Shown: one piece after another, positions 11,579 through 22,809 of the stretch
How positions within the stretch are numbered: the stretch's first letter is position 1
Layout: each line of letters opens with the position of its first letter
The notes under the pieces: model-generated
Told to the model about the DNA's origin: nothing
Databases searched by the model: none
What the model saw: only the letters and a program-made list of their open reading frames with translations
Made by a program: the position numbers and the translations under genes
Source: Cladobotryum mycophilum
Lineage: Eukaryota; Ascomycota; Sordariomycetes; Hypocreales; Hypocreaceae
Direction of reading: 5' to 3'
Assembly: GCA_036429605.1 (NCBI GenBank)
Contig: CM071591.1
Span: forward strand, 2,604,001 to 2,668,000
DNA: 64,000 bases

Positions 11579-12129
11579 TCGAGATGGAAAGATGAAGCCT
11601 ACTGAAGATGGGTATATAACGTCGAGCCTTTAAGCTGAAGCAGAATGGGAAAAAATCGATTTCGAATAAAATTTGGTAGCAAAGATGCTACTGGGGTGAA
11701 TTTGGAGCTGAGTTTGTCTTGAGTAAGGAATAATGGCCATCTTTTTAGCCTTGAGCATTCACGCCCCATCACTATACGGTTCCACATACAACCGATTTAT
11801 TTTCCCTCCAAGTGCATAACTTTTCAAGTGATAGTTCATTAGGCGTATTCGGCCTTGTAGCGTACCTAGCTTGCCTTATCTATCCTTTGAATTTTCACTA
11901 AAGCCAGGCCTACGTAAATTAAGTATCAAGCAGCATGACTTTTGGAGTTTCCGCCGCGATGTCAAGGCAGCAAAAACGCCCCAACACCAGCCACTCTATA
12001 TCGAAGCATTCCCGCATCCCACCCAATTTTCCATCTCTTTGTGTTGCACATTAAGTATTCGTCTCGGTATAGTGTCATCAGATTGTAATGTTGACACTGT
12101 CTTTTGTTTCTGGTGCATCCCAATAACTT
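11579..12129. other. Convergent intergenic region, profilin and GOT1 3' ends
   Basis: Both flanking genes end here, so this is 3' UTR and terminator sequence. It is AT-rich around 11650-11720. No coding region is supported. Confidence 0.4.
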
Positions 12130-12821
12130 TTATACGGGCAGTTCAGCGTTGCGACGGCCGAGCCCTATGCGATCCACGGCGAGTCCGACATAAGGACCAA
12201 CGACAGGTAAGCTTCGCGCGAAGCTAGCAATTGTGCCCAGAAAGTCTCCAAATAAGATGACGATGCCGTACGTTTCGACTAGGAAGCCTATGAATGTCCA
12301 TCTTAGGAGTATAAGCGTCAGGCCGGCAAAGAAGGCGGCCGTGCCTTTTGCTTTCTGTTTTCGGGCGAAGAAGAGCATTGTCTTTTGGGGGCCGATGATG
12401 ATTGTGAGGCCGATGAGGAAGAGGATCTGTTTCGGGAGGAGGGGGATTGTATTAGCTTGAAGAGTCGTTTAGGGGGGGGGGTTCGGTCGCTTCGTACGTT
12501 TCCCATTGCGAGCCTTGTAGTCCGTTGGGTTAGCACAGTCTGTACATCAGTCACGGAGGAAATAGGATGATACAACGTACATGGCTCGATCAAAGAATAA
12601 CATGACGCCTCCGATGAGGAAGAGACCTCCTGTAAAGCCAACTCGTTAGGGACTGCAGACTCCTCCCTATGCGCCGGAGCGCATGGCGACAAGCGCATAC
12701 CTACCGCCAGAGCAGAAGACGACGCCAATTTCTATTCAATAGAATTAGTATACACATGAATATATTCAGCACGGTACAAATCCGAGGACGTACTCTGGGA
12801 ATCCGATAGCCACATCGACAT
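12130..12821 (-). CDS. GOT1: Got1 vesicle transport protein
   Basis: Four-span membrane protein of ER-to-Golgi COPII vesicles and Golgi membranes. Five exons on the minus strand: 12794-12821, 12705-12731, 12581-12629, 12498-12513 and 12130-12426. They total 417 nt, 138 residues, equal to the family length. Signature segments are FFDRAMLAMGN, ILFLIGLTIIIGPQK, LFFARKQKAKGTAAFF and RWTFIGFLVETYG. Hydrophobic helices alternate with short basic loops. The protein starts MSMWLS; the Met at 12815 (MWLS) matches the usual start of the family, so the first two residues are optional. A 16-nt internal exon is unusually small but is needed to make AMLAMGN. Confidence 0.93.
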
Positions 12822-13580
12822 GATTGCGAGTTTTTGATCCTTTCTTTCGATATGGTTCTACACCGGGGAGTGGGTGGAATAAAGATGTGGACGAATTTGA
12901 CCGATTTCGAAACGACGTGGATTCTTGGCAAGTTAAAAAAAGAAGGAGAAGAAGACGACGTTTTATTATTTATTATGATCACGAGGCAAAGGGGGCGGCG
13001 ACGAGTAATGCAGCACCAAAGAAGGTTTGTTTGGTTTGGTTGGTCTTACAAGGGCGATGATTAATTTAGATAGGTACGTGGGTTGTCTTGTTCCAGCCCC
13101 AGCTCCAGCGCCAAAATCTGAGGACACTCTGGCTCAAGTCTCTCCAACGCGAGGTCTCTCTGTCTCTGGGCAGTGAGAATTAATTTTTTGGGGGGTTACA
13201 TGGAAGCTTGTCTCGCATTAGGCTTAGTGTCAGGGTCGTTGGAGGGAAGATAAGGTACGGAGCACCTGAGATGGCGCTGTAATAAGTTCATCAGGGGGCG
13301 GGGTAGTTGAAGCGAATAGAGCCCTGTCCTCCCGTCTACAGCAGCTGCGGAGAGGAATAAGGATGATTCATCCATCCATTGCATTTTCCAACCACATGCG
13401 AGTACACAGGTATTCACTATTGCCAATCAATTGTCATCACCTTCATCATTGCTTCACTTTTGAATATCCACAGATCCAGTGACTTGCACCCGGTTTCTAT
13501 GCTCCAATTCCCAATCTTCGTTACTTGTATGGGCGCCATGCTTCTGACGTTTTGATCATGCCTCGTCCGCGAGACCTCAA
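12822..13580. other. Intergenic region between GOT1 and the first DUF7580-like gene
   Basis: Contains the GOT1 promoter, an A/G-rich patch (12935-12970) and one copy of a short dispersed repeat (13194-13241). No gene is supported. Confidence 0.4.
13194..13241 (+). repeat. Copy 1 of a 48-bp dispersed direct repeat
   Basis: Matches 17181-17228 in the same orientation with seven mismatches in about 48 positions by my count; the core is TGGAAGCTTGTC then CGCATTA and TGTCAGGG. The two copies lie just outside the 3' ends of the divergent gene pair at 13.6-16.8 kb. Confidence 0.6.
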
Positions 13581-15048
13581 CTATTCGCGGGTGTCGAGGA
13601 GCTGTTCCAGTTGGCTCTTTGCCTGATACAATAGCAGGATGACGTGTGTGCTGAACTTTGCCAGAAAGTCATCGCCGGAATCAGTCATGCTACGCAGGCA
13701 GTTCCATATAGCTCTGCCATGTGTCCCAGTCACGGTGTCACTGGATTTGAGCCAGTCTCTAGCTAACTCGCCGCGTCTCTGACGGTCAATCGTATCTTCG
13801 TCGGGGAAGCGGGCTTCCAAGGTTTTCTGGTGCCGAATTTCCAGCAGCAAGATCCCGAACTCTTCAAGATCCACGGGCTGTTCCTCAGAGATGCTCGGTC
13901 CTGAAACAGTATTGTTTAGGTCAAGTGGTACGTAGAGACTGGCAAAGTCGATGTCCAGATGCGGTCCGTCTGCGGCGGCCTTGTCGCCCACTTCTTTTGC
14001 CAGGAAGCACAGCGAGTCCTTAGTCCATGCTCTATGTCGCCATTCTGTGCGGGAGAACTCCGCCAGATTCAAAGCAGCATGGACTGCGACAGATAGCCTA
14101 AGATACTCTCGTGGGATCTTAGGGCCAGAAGCCAGCACTTCGTTGAGACTGATTGTTGTATACCCATCGCGTGGTATAATGGTGGTCTTCTCCAGAAACC
14201 TGGTTCCGATGGCGTTATTGGAAAGCACCACTTCCATGTCTTCGTCCGAGTTGCCTCGGAGAGTATCGCACAGATTCTTGATCCATATCACACCACGCTG
14301 AGCGGGGAGCTTGTCTTGCCTCGACCTGGACGATCCCTCATGACTGGAAGTAGCAGAGAAGTCATTGGTTCGGTCACTCCTTGTTTGACGAATCGGCAAC
14401 TCTGTCCGCGAAGTTGCTCCGTCAGAATCGCTCGCAACATATATTGCTTTAAAAGCAGGGTTAAACGGCAGATCATAATTGTGCAGGTACCATGAGGCCT
14501 CGATAACGTCGTCCGCAAGCGCCAGTTTTACCTCATGTGCAACATGACACCCTTCCCCAATCGCGTCGGAAAGGGCCTGGTGCAAGGCAATGGCAGATTG
14601 CTGGGTGATTTCTAACAGCTCGGCGAGCTTCGATCCCCAGGAAGACCGATTCTGCGTCTGGTGCCCAGCAACAGTCCGATCTGTAATCCTTTTCAAGCCT
14701 TGAACGGACATATCCACATCATTCAGCCACTTGTTTAGGTCGGGCTTTCTTGCTGGGGGAGATTTTGAGGTCGCCAGCCTTTGGAGTTTTCTGGTCGAGA
14801 AATCTGGGCCGATGAGAGAAGTTTTCCTTCCTCCGTCTGTGGTACCTGTCAGCTTCATCATATCTCCATCTATAATTAATATGCCTTTGTAGAACATACC
14901 AGAAGGTCAACATCCGAGTTACACAACTCTCCTTGTAGCTCATCAATTAATCGACTAAGTTCCTTTAATGCTGGTTCAAACTCGTCATAAGCTGTTTTCC
15001 CCATATACTGGAAGAGGATCGATTCAACATCGGTATTCTTCAAAAGGG
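13581..15048 (-). CDS. DUF7580-like protein, copy 1 (N-terminus apparently truncated)
   Basis: Paralog of the gene at 20743-22465; function unknown. The main exon (13581 to at least 14897) ends with the conserved C-terminal block: a helix in the position LRLSVAVHAALNLA, the WTKDSLCFL segment, LEEFGILLLEIRHQKTLE, and a terminal helical part starting at RDWLKSS. In related fungal proteins this block resembles a kinase C-lobe, which is an inference. An upstream exon up to 15048 reads ALLKNTDVESILFQYMG and then a helical LKELSRLIDELQGEL, the equivalent of the middle of copy 2. It can be joined by a donor near 14922 or 14899. The N-terminal GLEIAGLAFG segment of copy 2 has no counterpart before the start of the neighbouring divergent gene, so this copy is probably 5'-truncated or decaying. 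Sequence-divergent from copy 2. Confidence 0.6.
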
Positions 15049-15419
15049 CTGAGGGCAGTCAACAATCGATGAAACATCGACGACGAGGCTCCACATTGTG
15101 TCTTCATGCGTTGGAGACGGCTCTTTAATATGAATTAGGATTGAGAACAAAATGATATCAAAGTTGAAAGGGTGACAAACAAAATGTTCTTGGGAAAGGT
15201 TAAGCTTGTGTTGTAGGGTCTGTCTATTTTGGGACGGGAGCCTGCCTTGTTTTTTGTTACAATACATACACAAATGAATTCATCCCGGCGGTGAACTTTA
15301 CAGAAACTTCCTGACAAGGGCCGATGTCATGGGCCGGGCTTATAAATGCTCTGCCGCCAGCACATATTTCCATCTCGTCGCCCCGAGTAACACATATCCC
15401 AAACAACAATCGACTCAAT

Positions 15420-16802
15420 ATGGATAGATCCCTCGAAAACGACTGCCTCGAGACCATGCGATGGCTCAGGGGAATTGCAGCCATCAACGGCTTTTCCATA
15501 GACAGAGAGGATGGCGGTGGGGTTTTGCAAGGACTGAAAGCACACTATATGAAGCAATGTAACCGTTTTCGAACTTGGGTAGCCACATACGCCGTCATAA
15601 TGCTTGGTGATCAATCTCTTGATTATCCCATCGTGGATTGTGAGTACAAGCGAGCCGCGCTCCATGACAGTCTAGTTTATATCAACGAGGCGCTGGCCGA
15701 GGGTGAGTAAATCACTCGTCCCCAATTCATGCTGTACATCCCCTTTGCTGACATTTCATGCTGTTTAGTTCATGCGGCTTGTACAAGTGATCCCCAGTTC
15801 TCGTTCTTCGACCGACCACTCATTAGCAAAGACCAGAAAGCCGGCAATCTCTACCAAGTTTATGCTTCCAATCTCAACCCTAGGTGGTTTCTAGACAATA
15901 TTGGAGAGAGCATCACTGGGCTCTTTATGATCTCGGAGTGGCTGGACAGTCCACTGTTGCGATTCGGTCTAACCAAAGCGCACTTCTACGAAGGTCTGGA
16001 TACCCTAGATGATGATTTGCGCAAGGTAGAATCTCTTGTCGAATAGGAACGAAGGCGTACCAAGACTATGTCTGGGGAGCATCAGGCCCACGACCCAAGC
16101 AAGGCGGACTCGTTTCTCGTCGAACGACTAGCTCATTCGAACGTCCTACGACGAAAGCAATTCGCATACTGGGAAATGAAGCATCGAGAGGCGCACGGCA
16201 CATGCGGCGTGAACTCGATAACCGAATCATTCCCCCTGAGGTCTATCCGGACCCTATTACCGTCATCGGGTACCATGATAAGTATCCGCAAGGACCAGCC
16301 GCCGTGGCCGTGAACTTCCCCTCTCCACCAGACGTACGGCCGGGAGCGAAGCACTTTGAATGCCCATATTGCTTTACCATCTGTTCATGCGAAGTCTTGG
16401 AAGAAAATGCGTGGAGGTGAGACTACTTTTTACTTTTTGAGTTGGCAGCTTGATGTGCCCAGCAACCTGTTCATATACATTTTTAAGTTATTGTTTTGTT
16501 TTGGTGCTGACAATTGCAATAGAGCCCATGTGGTACGCGATCTCCGTCCCTATGTATGCACCCATAAAGAGTGCCGCATGCCCAAGCAGTTATACGATAC
16601 CCGCGCAGATTGGCTGAACCACGAGATATACTTGCACAATGAATCGTTGTTGTCACGAACAGATTGCCCAATCTGCTGCCTGACTGTGGCGGCTGGTGAC
16701 GAGATGTATAACCACATTGGCAGGCACCTCGAGCAAGTCGCTCTACTCACTTTGCCTGCCTTGGGCCCCTCTGGTGGTGAGTCGACTGGGGCGGGGGAAT
16801 GA
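15420..16802 (+). pseudogene. MDRSL/AcuF-like zinc-finger family, copy A (nonsense plus frameshift)
   Basis: Head-to-head with the DUF7580-like gene at 13581. Exon 1 (15420-15702) encodes the N-terminal domain with the family motif RFRTWVATYAVIMLGDQSLDY. Exon 2 starts at 15769 and stays in frame to a TAG at 16044-16046, where intact copy B has CAG. The frame remains open beyond the stop and still reads the family segment SFLVERLAHSNVLRRK. A frameshift between about 16180 and 16202 is then needed to reach the zinc-finger part (KHFECPYCFTICSC..., 16320-16416). The last exon (16523-16802) holds RDLRPYVCTHKEC and CPICCL...HIGRHLEQVALL. Two independent lesions relative to copy B point to a pseudogene; a shorter N-terminal protein ending at 16046 could still be made. 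A TATA-like TTATAAAT lies near 15340. Confidence 0.75.
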
Positions 16803-17180
16803 GGCTGTAACTGGCTGTATGAAAGAGTTGGCGTAATGAAGTGGCTACTGGTTTGGGGGAAGTGTACCTATGTTGACGGTTTGTGAAGGAAGAAGGATAG
16901 TCTTTGTTTAGTCAATAGAGGAATTGACCTTCACTTTTGGCTCTGATAGAAGTCAATTCGTACTGCGCACTGTATCAGGACACGAGTTGATGTCAAAGAC
17001 ATGTATTTGTAGATCATAAGACGAAGAAAGAAGAATTCTGTATTATGCCTACTAAACCTAGGCAGATTAGGTATGAATGCCGTACTTCTATTATCGCATG
17101 CCCAATGTCATCTCACCCTTGAACTTATATTTGTCAAAAGGTTGAGCAAAACGTATCTGAACATGACAAATTCAAGGGGA

Positions 17181-17228
17181 GGTTGCATGGAAGCTTGTCG
17201 CGCATTACGCTCAATGTCAGGGTGGTTT
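17181..17228 (+). repeat. Copy 2 of the 48-bp dispersed direct repeat
   Basis: Same orientation as 13194-13241. The two copies bracket the DUF7580-like / MDRSL divergent pair at a spacing of about 4 kb. Confidence 0.6.
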
Positions 17229-17399
17229 GTGAAGAGGAACAATGAGGATGAAGTTGTATTATTTCATATGACCGGTTGAGTACTTGAGCAGGCTTGGCTT
17301 CCTTGGTTCCGGTTGAAGGGGATCGCACGCCATTTCACCAATGTACTGCGGAAATTATTTTATCTGTTTACCTAGATGAGCGCCTAGCACAATTCTCAA

Positions 17400-17760
17400 A
17401 GGCCATTGTATTTTGGTACTGGACACTGCCTATCTTGGGTAGAACCGTACAGATACTATCTAGATATTATGATCGAGCATGCCCCCTTTGGGGGACGAGT
17501 CTATGTGGCTCGTTTGATCGTATCAATTGACTATATCCAGTGCTATTGCTTGCCTATCCAAGGCACTGCATACGTTAGTTTTTCATCTACTAGATCCCTT
17601 TCTACCTTCTCTATTGCTTTCATAGTCTTGGCAGCAACAGCCTTTCTCTTTCCCTTTGTCCGTCGCTCATTAAACGCAGCTTATATCTTATCTTTCTTTG
17701 CCTTAGTCTCGGTTGTGTCTATAGTACACAAGAGCCTTTGACCGTTTGGAAGAGAGGCTT
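17400..17760 (-). mobile_element. Possible degenerate transposon-like coding remnant
   Basis: Read on the minus strand, this stretch gives a Lys/Arg/Ala-rich helical peptide interrupted by a stop (for example FNERRTKGKRKAVAAKTMKAI), reminiscent of charged C-terminal tails in some fungal DDE transposases. No terminal inverted repeats or target duplication were found. This is a weak call, listed because nothing else explains the stretch. Confidence 0.2.
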
Positions 17761-18623
17761 GGCTTCAGCTCTTCCTTTCCATTGAGCCAGGTTTTGGCCT
17801 TGGTCAGATACAATCAGCAACTTGGCCTGGGTCAGTCAGGGGCTTTTGGCTACTTACTTGGCTTGCAGAGATGTCGTGGTTGTTGATTGTTTGAGAAGCT
17901 TTGAGAGGCATACCAAGGGTCTAAAGTTAGCCGGCAGCTCGTGAGATGAGTATCAGCATTTATTTTATGATCCAACGTATCCTCGAGGCGGGATCGCTCT
18001 CATCACCGTTACCGCACCTTTATCGGATGATCTAATAACAAACATACCAAAAACACAGGCACCAGACGCCACGTTCACCGTTCAATCACACAAATATGAA
18101 ACAATAGGCATGAATGATCGAGCATGCGCTTTCACTTTGGATTCTTATGATGTGTTGTGTGTCAGTAGCACTCTTATTTATGCTTGTCATGTCAACGCTG
18201 GATGCAACACGAGAAAAAAAGGCCATAGGTTTCGGGAGCCTTTGGCTGGAAGAACATGTTGGATGTCAAAGACAACCTGAATGGAGTATATGAATCAATA
18301 AATACATGTAAGTAGGACAAGAGCTAAAATGATTTTGTAAATAGGGTAATCTGCCATTGGAGAGTTGAGCCTTGTCGTCTAATTCCTTTCATAAATTCCT
18401 TTCATAGAACCGGGAGGCAGCAATAGCTCATCATTCGGGTACGTAGACAAAGAAACCTCATTACAGATGAGAGCTTCAAGAGAGCGAGCCCCTGAACAAG
18501 AACTAACCTTGGTACTGGTATCCAGAGCCTATAAGTACTTGGCTCATCAGCACAAAACCTCCCCGTCCTCACATTTCAGCAGCAGTCATATCAAACTATC
18601 AACCAAGAAGAACTCAATCTATC

Positions 18624-20153
18624 ATGGACAGATCCCTCGCAAACGCAGGCTTCGCGGCCTTGGACTTGTTTAAAGCCATCTCGATCATCAATGGGATTTG
18701 CGTCGATGACAAACATACCCAGAGACACCGCCTGTGGCAGCTGGGGGTGTATTTCGTCTCTCAACGCGGCCGTTTTCAAATGTGGGCGGCATGTACCCGC
18801 CTCTTTGTAATTGGTCATGGGTCCCTGGATTACGAGACGAGAGACGCTGAGAACTCTCGATCTGAATTCCAGAGGAACCTACTTTATCTTAATCAACTGC
18901 TAGATGAGAGTGGGTAAACGTTCATCAATCAACCCCCCCTTTTTTTCTTCTCCCTTTTCAGCGTAGGTAATCATTTTGCACCTTTTCTTGACTGACCTCG
19001 ATGTATCATTTTAGTTCATATGGCCTGCAAAGGCGATCCTAACTTCCTGAAACCATCCTACGTGTTGGTCGATGAAGAATTGGATGGCTATTTTGAACGT
19101 CACAGTCGTTTTACGGAGGAGGGTAAACTGGATCCCGTCTGGTGTCTGTATAGAATGGAATTCATCATCAATGAACTCTTTATACTCACGAATTTCATTG
19201 ACCTCCCATCATACCAGATTGAATCAGCCGCGGCAGACCTCTTCCTTTGGACTCACAATGCTGACCCAGATGATGTGCGCAAAGTCGAGTCCCTCTTTAT
19301 CCAGGAGCGAAGTCGCTTAAATCCCACATCAGAGAGGGGCCGTCTTCACCGATTGGGCAACGGAGGGTTGTTTCTGGTTCGACGCCTCGCAAAGGCGAAT
19401 GCGCTACGACGAAATCCCACATCAGAGAGTGGCCAGATTCACGGATTGGACAACGGAGGGTCGTTTCTGGTTCAACGCCTCGCAAAGGCGAATGCACTAC
19501 GACGAAAGAGATTTGTGCACTGGAGAACGCAACGACAACAGTTGCAAGGCGAGGACCTTGAGACGCATACATCCGAATCGTGTCCTCGCGGGATCCATCC
19601 GCATTTTACATCACTGGGTAGCTATCGTTTCATATCTTCGCCAGGGCGAGCACTCGTGGCTGTGAAGTTCCCTTCCCCGCCGAAAGTAGAGCAGCAGCAG
19701 AGGAAGCACTTCGAATGCCCATACTGCTTTACTCTTTGTTCATGTAATGTCTTTGAGAGAGAAGACACATGGAAGTAAGACTTATCCCTTGCCCGACCTT
19801 TCGGAGTGAACTATTTTTTGCCATGCGGGCGATAGTGTAAAGCATACGCATCGTGCTAACTGGCCACAAATAGATCTCATATTGTACGTGATATCCGTCC
19901 TTACGTATGCGTCCACGAAAATTGTCCGACTCCTTGGCAACTGTACGATGACATTGACAGGTGGTCACAGCACCTGGCGGCGTGTCATGGAGACGAAACG
20001 CTGGGGCTTCCCGAATGCCCAGTCTGTTGCCACGCTGTGTCGGGCCCTAAAGAGATGGGCGATCATCTTTCCAAGCACCTCGAACAGGTTGCCCTGCTCT
20101 CGTTGCCGTCTTTGGCTGGCTCCGATGGTGAATCAAACGAGGCAGATAAATGA
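18624..20153 (+). CDS. MDRSL/AcuF-like zinc-finger protein, copy B (intact)
   Basis: The only complete member of this family here. Exons 18624-18909, 19015-19774 and 19874-20153 sum to 1326 nt, 441 residues. Residues 1-95 form a helical N-terminal domain with RFQMWAACTRLFVIGHGSLDY. A second helical part follows, then a basic linker with a duplicated 31-residue unit (see 19320-19505). The C-terminus carries Cys/His motifs of the type seen in AcuF-like fungal C2H2 proteins: FECPYCFTLCSC, DIRPYVCVHENC and CPVCCHAV...HLSKHLEQVALL. The Cys and His spacing suggests two or three zinc sites binding nucleic acid or protein. In other fungi such N-terminal domains occur next to NLR-like and incompatibility genes, so a self/non-self role is possible but unproven. 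No divergent DUF7580 partner lies beside this copy. Confidence 0.75.
19320..19505 (+). repeat. In-frame 93-bp tandem duplication inside copy B
   Basis: Two adjacent 93-bp units, 19320-19412 and 19413-19505, each encoding 31 residues beginning NPTSE and ending AKANALRR. Copies A and C have only one equivalent (FLVERLA...). The units differ at scattered bases, so the duplication is not brand new. Confidence 0.9.
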
Positions 20154-20742
20154 GATGAGACTAGGTAGTGGAAATAGTGAGTAGATGAAGAAGAAGAAGA
20201 AGAAAAAATAGTTCAGAGGCAGTTGAATAGAGATTAGTTTTTATCCCCCCTTTTTTTTGTTCCACTGTATTGAAACGCCACGCCTGTTTTCAAGCTATGT
20301 TTTCATAGGTATCCAATGTTTTCCACCTCGTAAGCGTATCGCAACAAATCAACTGGGTCAAAGACATCTTCACCCCCTATGGTGCATCTCCGAAAGGCCA
20401 AAGCCGGAGTTGAATCATACGGTTTGGTACCCTCTCTCAACGAATGTTTATATTACCGTCAAGGTACCCTGTTAATCGTCTTACAAGCAAAAGAGAAGTG
20501 CGGTATTGCAGGGTCTGTTGTAGTATTATCCATTACCGTACATTAATGTATCCTATTCTATCCAACACTGCCCGTATCTTAACATTCTACCTTCTTTTGA
20601 TGATTGGATGCTCATCCCCAGTGAATTCCCCAAGTTCTCTATCCATCTATTAACCAACTTCAGCGAGTCTCGCCTTAGGTCCCCTTTTTTCTTTCTCCGT
20701 GCTTCTTTCCGACTTCTTTCCCTTGTTCTTTTCCTTCTTCCA
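20154..20742. other. Convergent intergenic region
   Basis: Lies between the 3' ends of copy B and the second DUF7580-like gene. It holds an A/G tract (20186-20210) and pyrimidine-rich stretches (20685-20740). No gene is supported. Confidence 0.4.
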
Positions 20743-22465
20743 TCATTCGAGCGAGGATGCAAGTTCTTTCAATGGCACAAGGACATACGTGCAAAAGACG
20801 GCCCAGGATATGTCCCAACACTTTGCAAAGTCAAAGCAGCTCTGCACGATCGTAAGATACGTTCCATGTAAATAGCTGGACTTGAGCCAGCGTTCAGCAG
20901 CCGCTTGGTGGAATGCAGAGCTGGTTAGTCCCTGGTTTGGAAATCGCTTTTCTAGTGTTGTTGCGTGCCAAATCTCTAGCAGCAAAATGCCTAGTTCCCG
21001 AAATTCTATGCTGTTGCCGTCGGGTTGATTCTGCTCTGAGAGGTCGTTGAGCTCAGAGATGACATGGAGTCGGGAGAAGTCGATGAGTGCTCGGGCATCA
21101 CCTTCTTCGTCTCCCCGTCCCAGTGGTCGAAAGTACAACATATCCTTGGACCATGGCGTCGGCTTCCATGCCGTTCCGTAGAGCTGAACCGTGCTCGAGA
21201 CGACTTGGAGTGCGAGAGACACTCGCACTCCCTCTGGGAGGATGTTGCAGGTGTATCTTGGATTGCCTCGCAGAGGGACATCTTTGAGACTAACCATGGC
21301 ATCGTAATTGTCTGGAACCATAGTTATCAAACATTTGAGCTGTCTTCCGGCGGTGGTTTTCAAGATAACCAATTCGCTTCCGTGACTAATGTTGTTTAGA
21401 GCGTTGCAGATAGTGAGAGGCTCGAGTTGCTGAGTGAACATTGTGCGCACCCCTTGTTGAGTTGATGATCCCTCTGCCGCGAAAATGGAGCGGTCATTGC
21501 TGATGCCAGTCCTAGACGTCATCTCTAGCCTTGCCCATGACTTTGAAGCAAGGGGTGGTTCCCTCATGTAGAATGTTTCGAATACAGGTTCGAATGGGCT
21601 ACTGCAGAGCCCAAGTGCCGTCTGGTCAACGTGTAGGTCAAGGTCAAAGGTTCGGTCATCGAGAAACAGTACCACTCTGTGAATATTGTGGCACTTCCCC
21701 TTTGATGCAAGGGAAACAGCATCATGGATGTCAGAGGCAATGCGTCTTGTTGTGGTTAACCCTTCATAAAACTTCATCCCCTTCTGAGAGGGGTCAGTCG
21801 GCCGGACCTTGGACCGCCATTGTGGGATTATCGTCTTGGTATATTCGAACAACGCTCTGGAAAGTTCTCTCATTTCCTCCCTCAGCTCCCACAAGCCACC
21901 TATCTTCATCGCAAATCTCATTCGTACTTTGCGGTGCCAGTCGATTTGGACAGTTTCGCTATGGCAATGCTGAACCAGTGAACAAAGGTCGTAGTCCGAT
22001 TCTTGCGTAGACTGAGTAATAAGGCATCAGTATACACACACGCGTGCCTCTCCTCAAGGAAATGTTGCTGGATCTGATTACCCTGTGGCGAGAGCCTACA
22101 GCCAGAAGCTCCCCTACCAGTCTCCTAATGAGACAATCACTCGCTCCAATGAGAGAAAGGTAGGTAGAGTATTGCTGCTCATCAAACCTCGCCAAGATGC
22201 GTTGTTTGACATTGGCATCCGACAACAAGCGGGGATCACAACGCCTGGTGCCCATGGCCGGAATACCGGCTTCAGAGAGCATGACCGAAATTGACTGGAA
22301 CATCGTTCTTTGGTGCATGCTCAATGCCTCCAGGAGTTGTTCCGTATAAAATGAGGACTCACGAAACACCTTCAGCCGTTGACTCAATCCCTTCTCTCCC
22401 TTGATTATCGTTTCGATGATTGGTATGACGCCGAAAGCAAGGCCGGCAATCTCAAGGCCGGCCAT
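20743..22465 (-). CDS. DUF7580-like protein, copy 2 (intact)
   Basis: Two exons, 22100-22465 and 20743-22011, give 1635 nt and 544 residues in frame. The hydrophobic N-terminus MAGLEIAGLAFGVIPIIETI is the usual start of fungal proteins that carry a HeLo-like or STAND-type N-terminal segment. It is followed by helical regions (LKVFRESSFYTEQLLEAL, YSTYLSLIGASDCLIRRL). The C-terminal DUF7580-type block includes LALQVVSSTVQLYGTAW, WSKDMLYF, FRELGILLLEIWHATTLEKRF and AERWLKSS. The intron (22012-22099) uses GTAGGC...CAG and keeps the frame; another donor at 22087 would cause an early stop. Its neighbour at 22810 is transcribed divergently, as for copy 1. The biochemical function of the family is unknown. 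Confidence 0.75.
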
Positions 22466-22809
22466 CGTATCGGATTCTCTTGATCGATGAGAATCATATG
22501 AATTCAGGAGCGGTTACAATAATGAAGAAGAATGGAAAGGAAGCAAACGAGAGATGATTAAGAAAAGTAAGCTTAAATGAGATGCATGAGATACAGGTTA
22601 CACGGGCTCTCGTTGGCAGGGGGCGGAACACATCACCTATTCATTTGTTACACAACACGCGTGGCAGATGCAGGCTTCCTCTGGCGGTGAAAGCACAGAG
22701 AATTCACCTAAGCCGCCCTGGCAGTTGCAAAAGAATTCTCTTCCTTGATGCACACACCTACAACATTGTTTCTTGGAACGTAACTAAAGTCCAACAGTAT
22801 CTGCCCACT
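22466..22809. promoter_or_regulatory. Shared divergent promoter region of DUF7580 copy 2 and family copy C
   Basis: 344 bp between two head-to-head start codons, compared with about 370 bp between the corresponding genes of the first pair (15049-15419). No clear TATA element was seen. Purine-rich on the plus strand around 22520-22560. Confidence 0.4.

Larger units (their letters stand above)
16803..18623. other. Gene-poor region between family copies A and B
   Basis: About 1.8 kb with no intact gene. It includes the second 48-bp repeat copy (17181-17228) and a possible mobile-element remnant (17400-17760). Immediately before copy B there is a TATA-like element near 18528 (CCTATAAGTACTTGG) and an A/C-rich leader. 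Confidence 0.4.
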
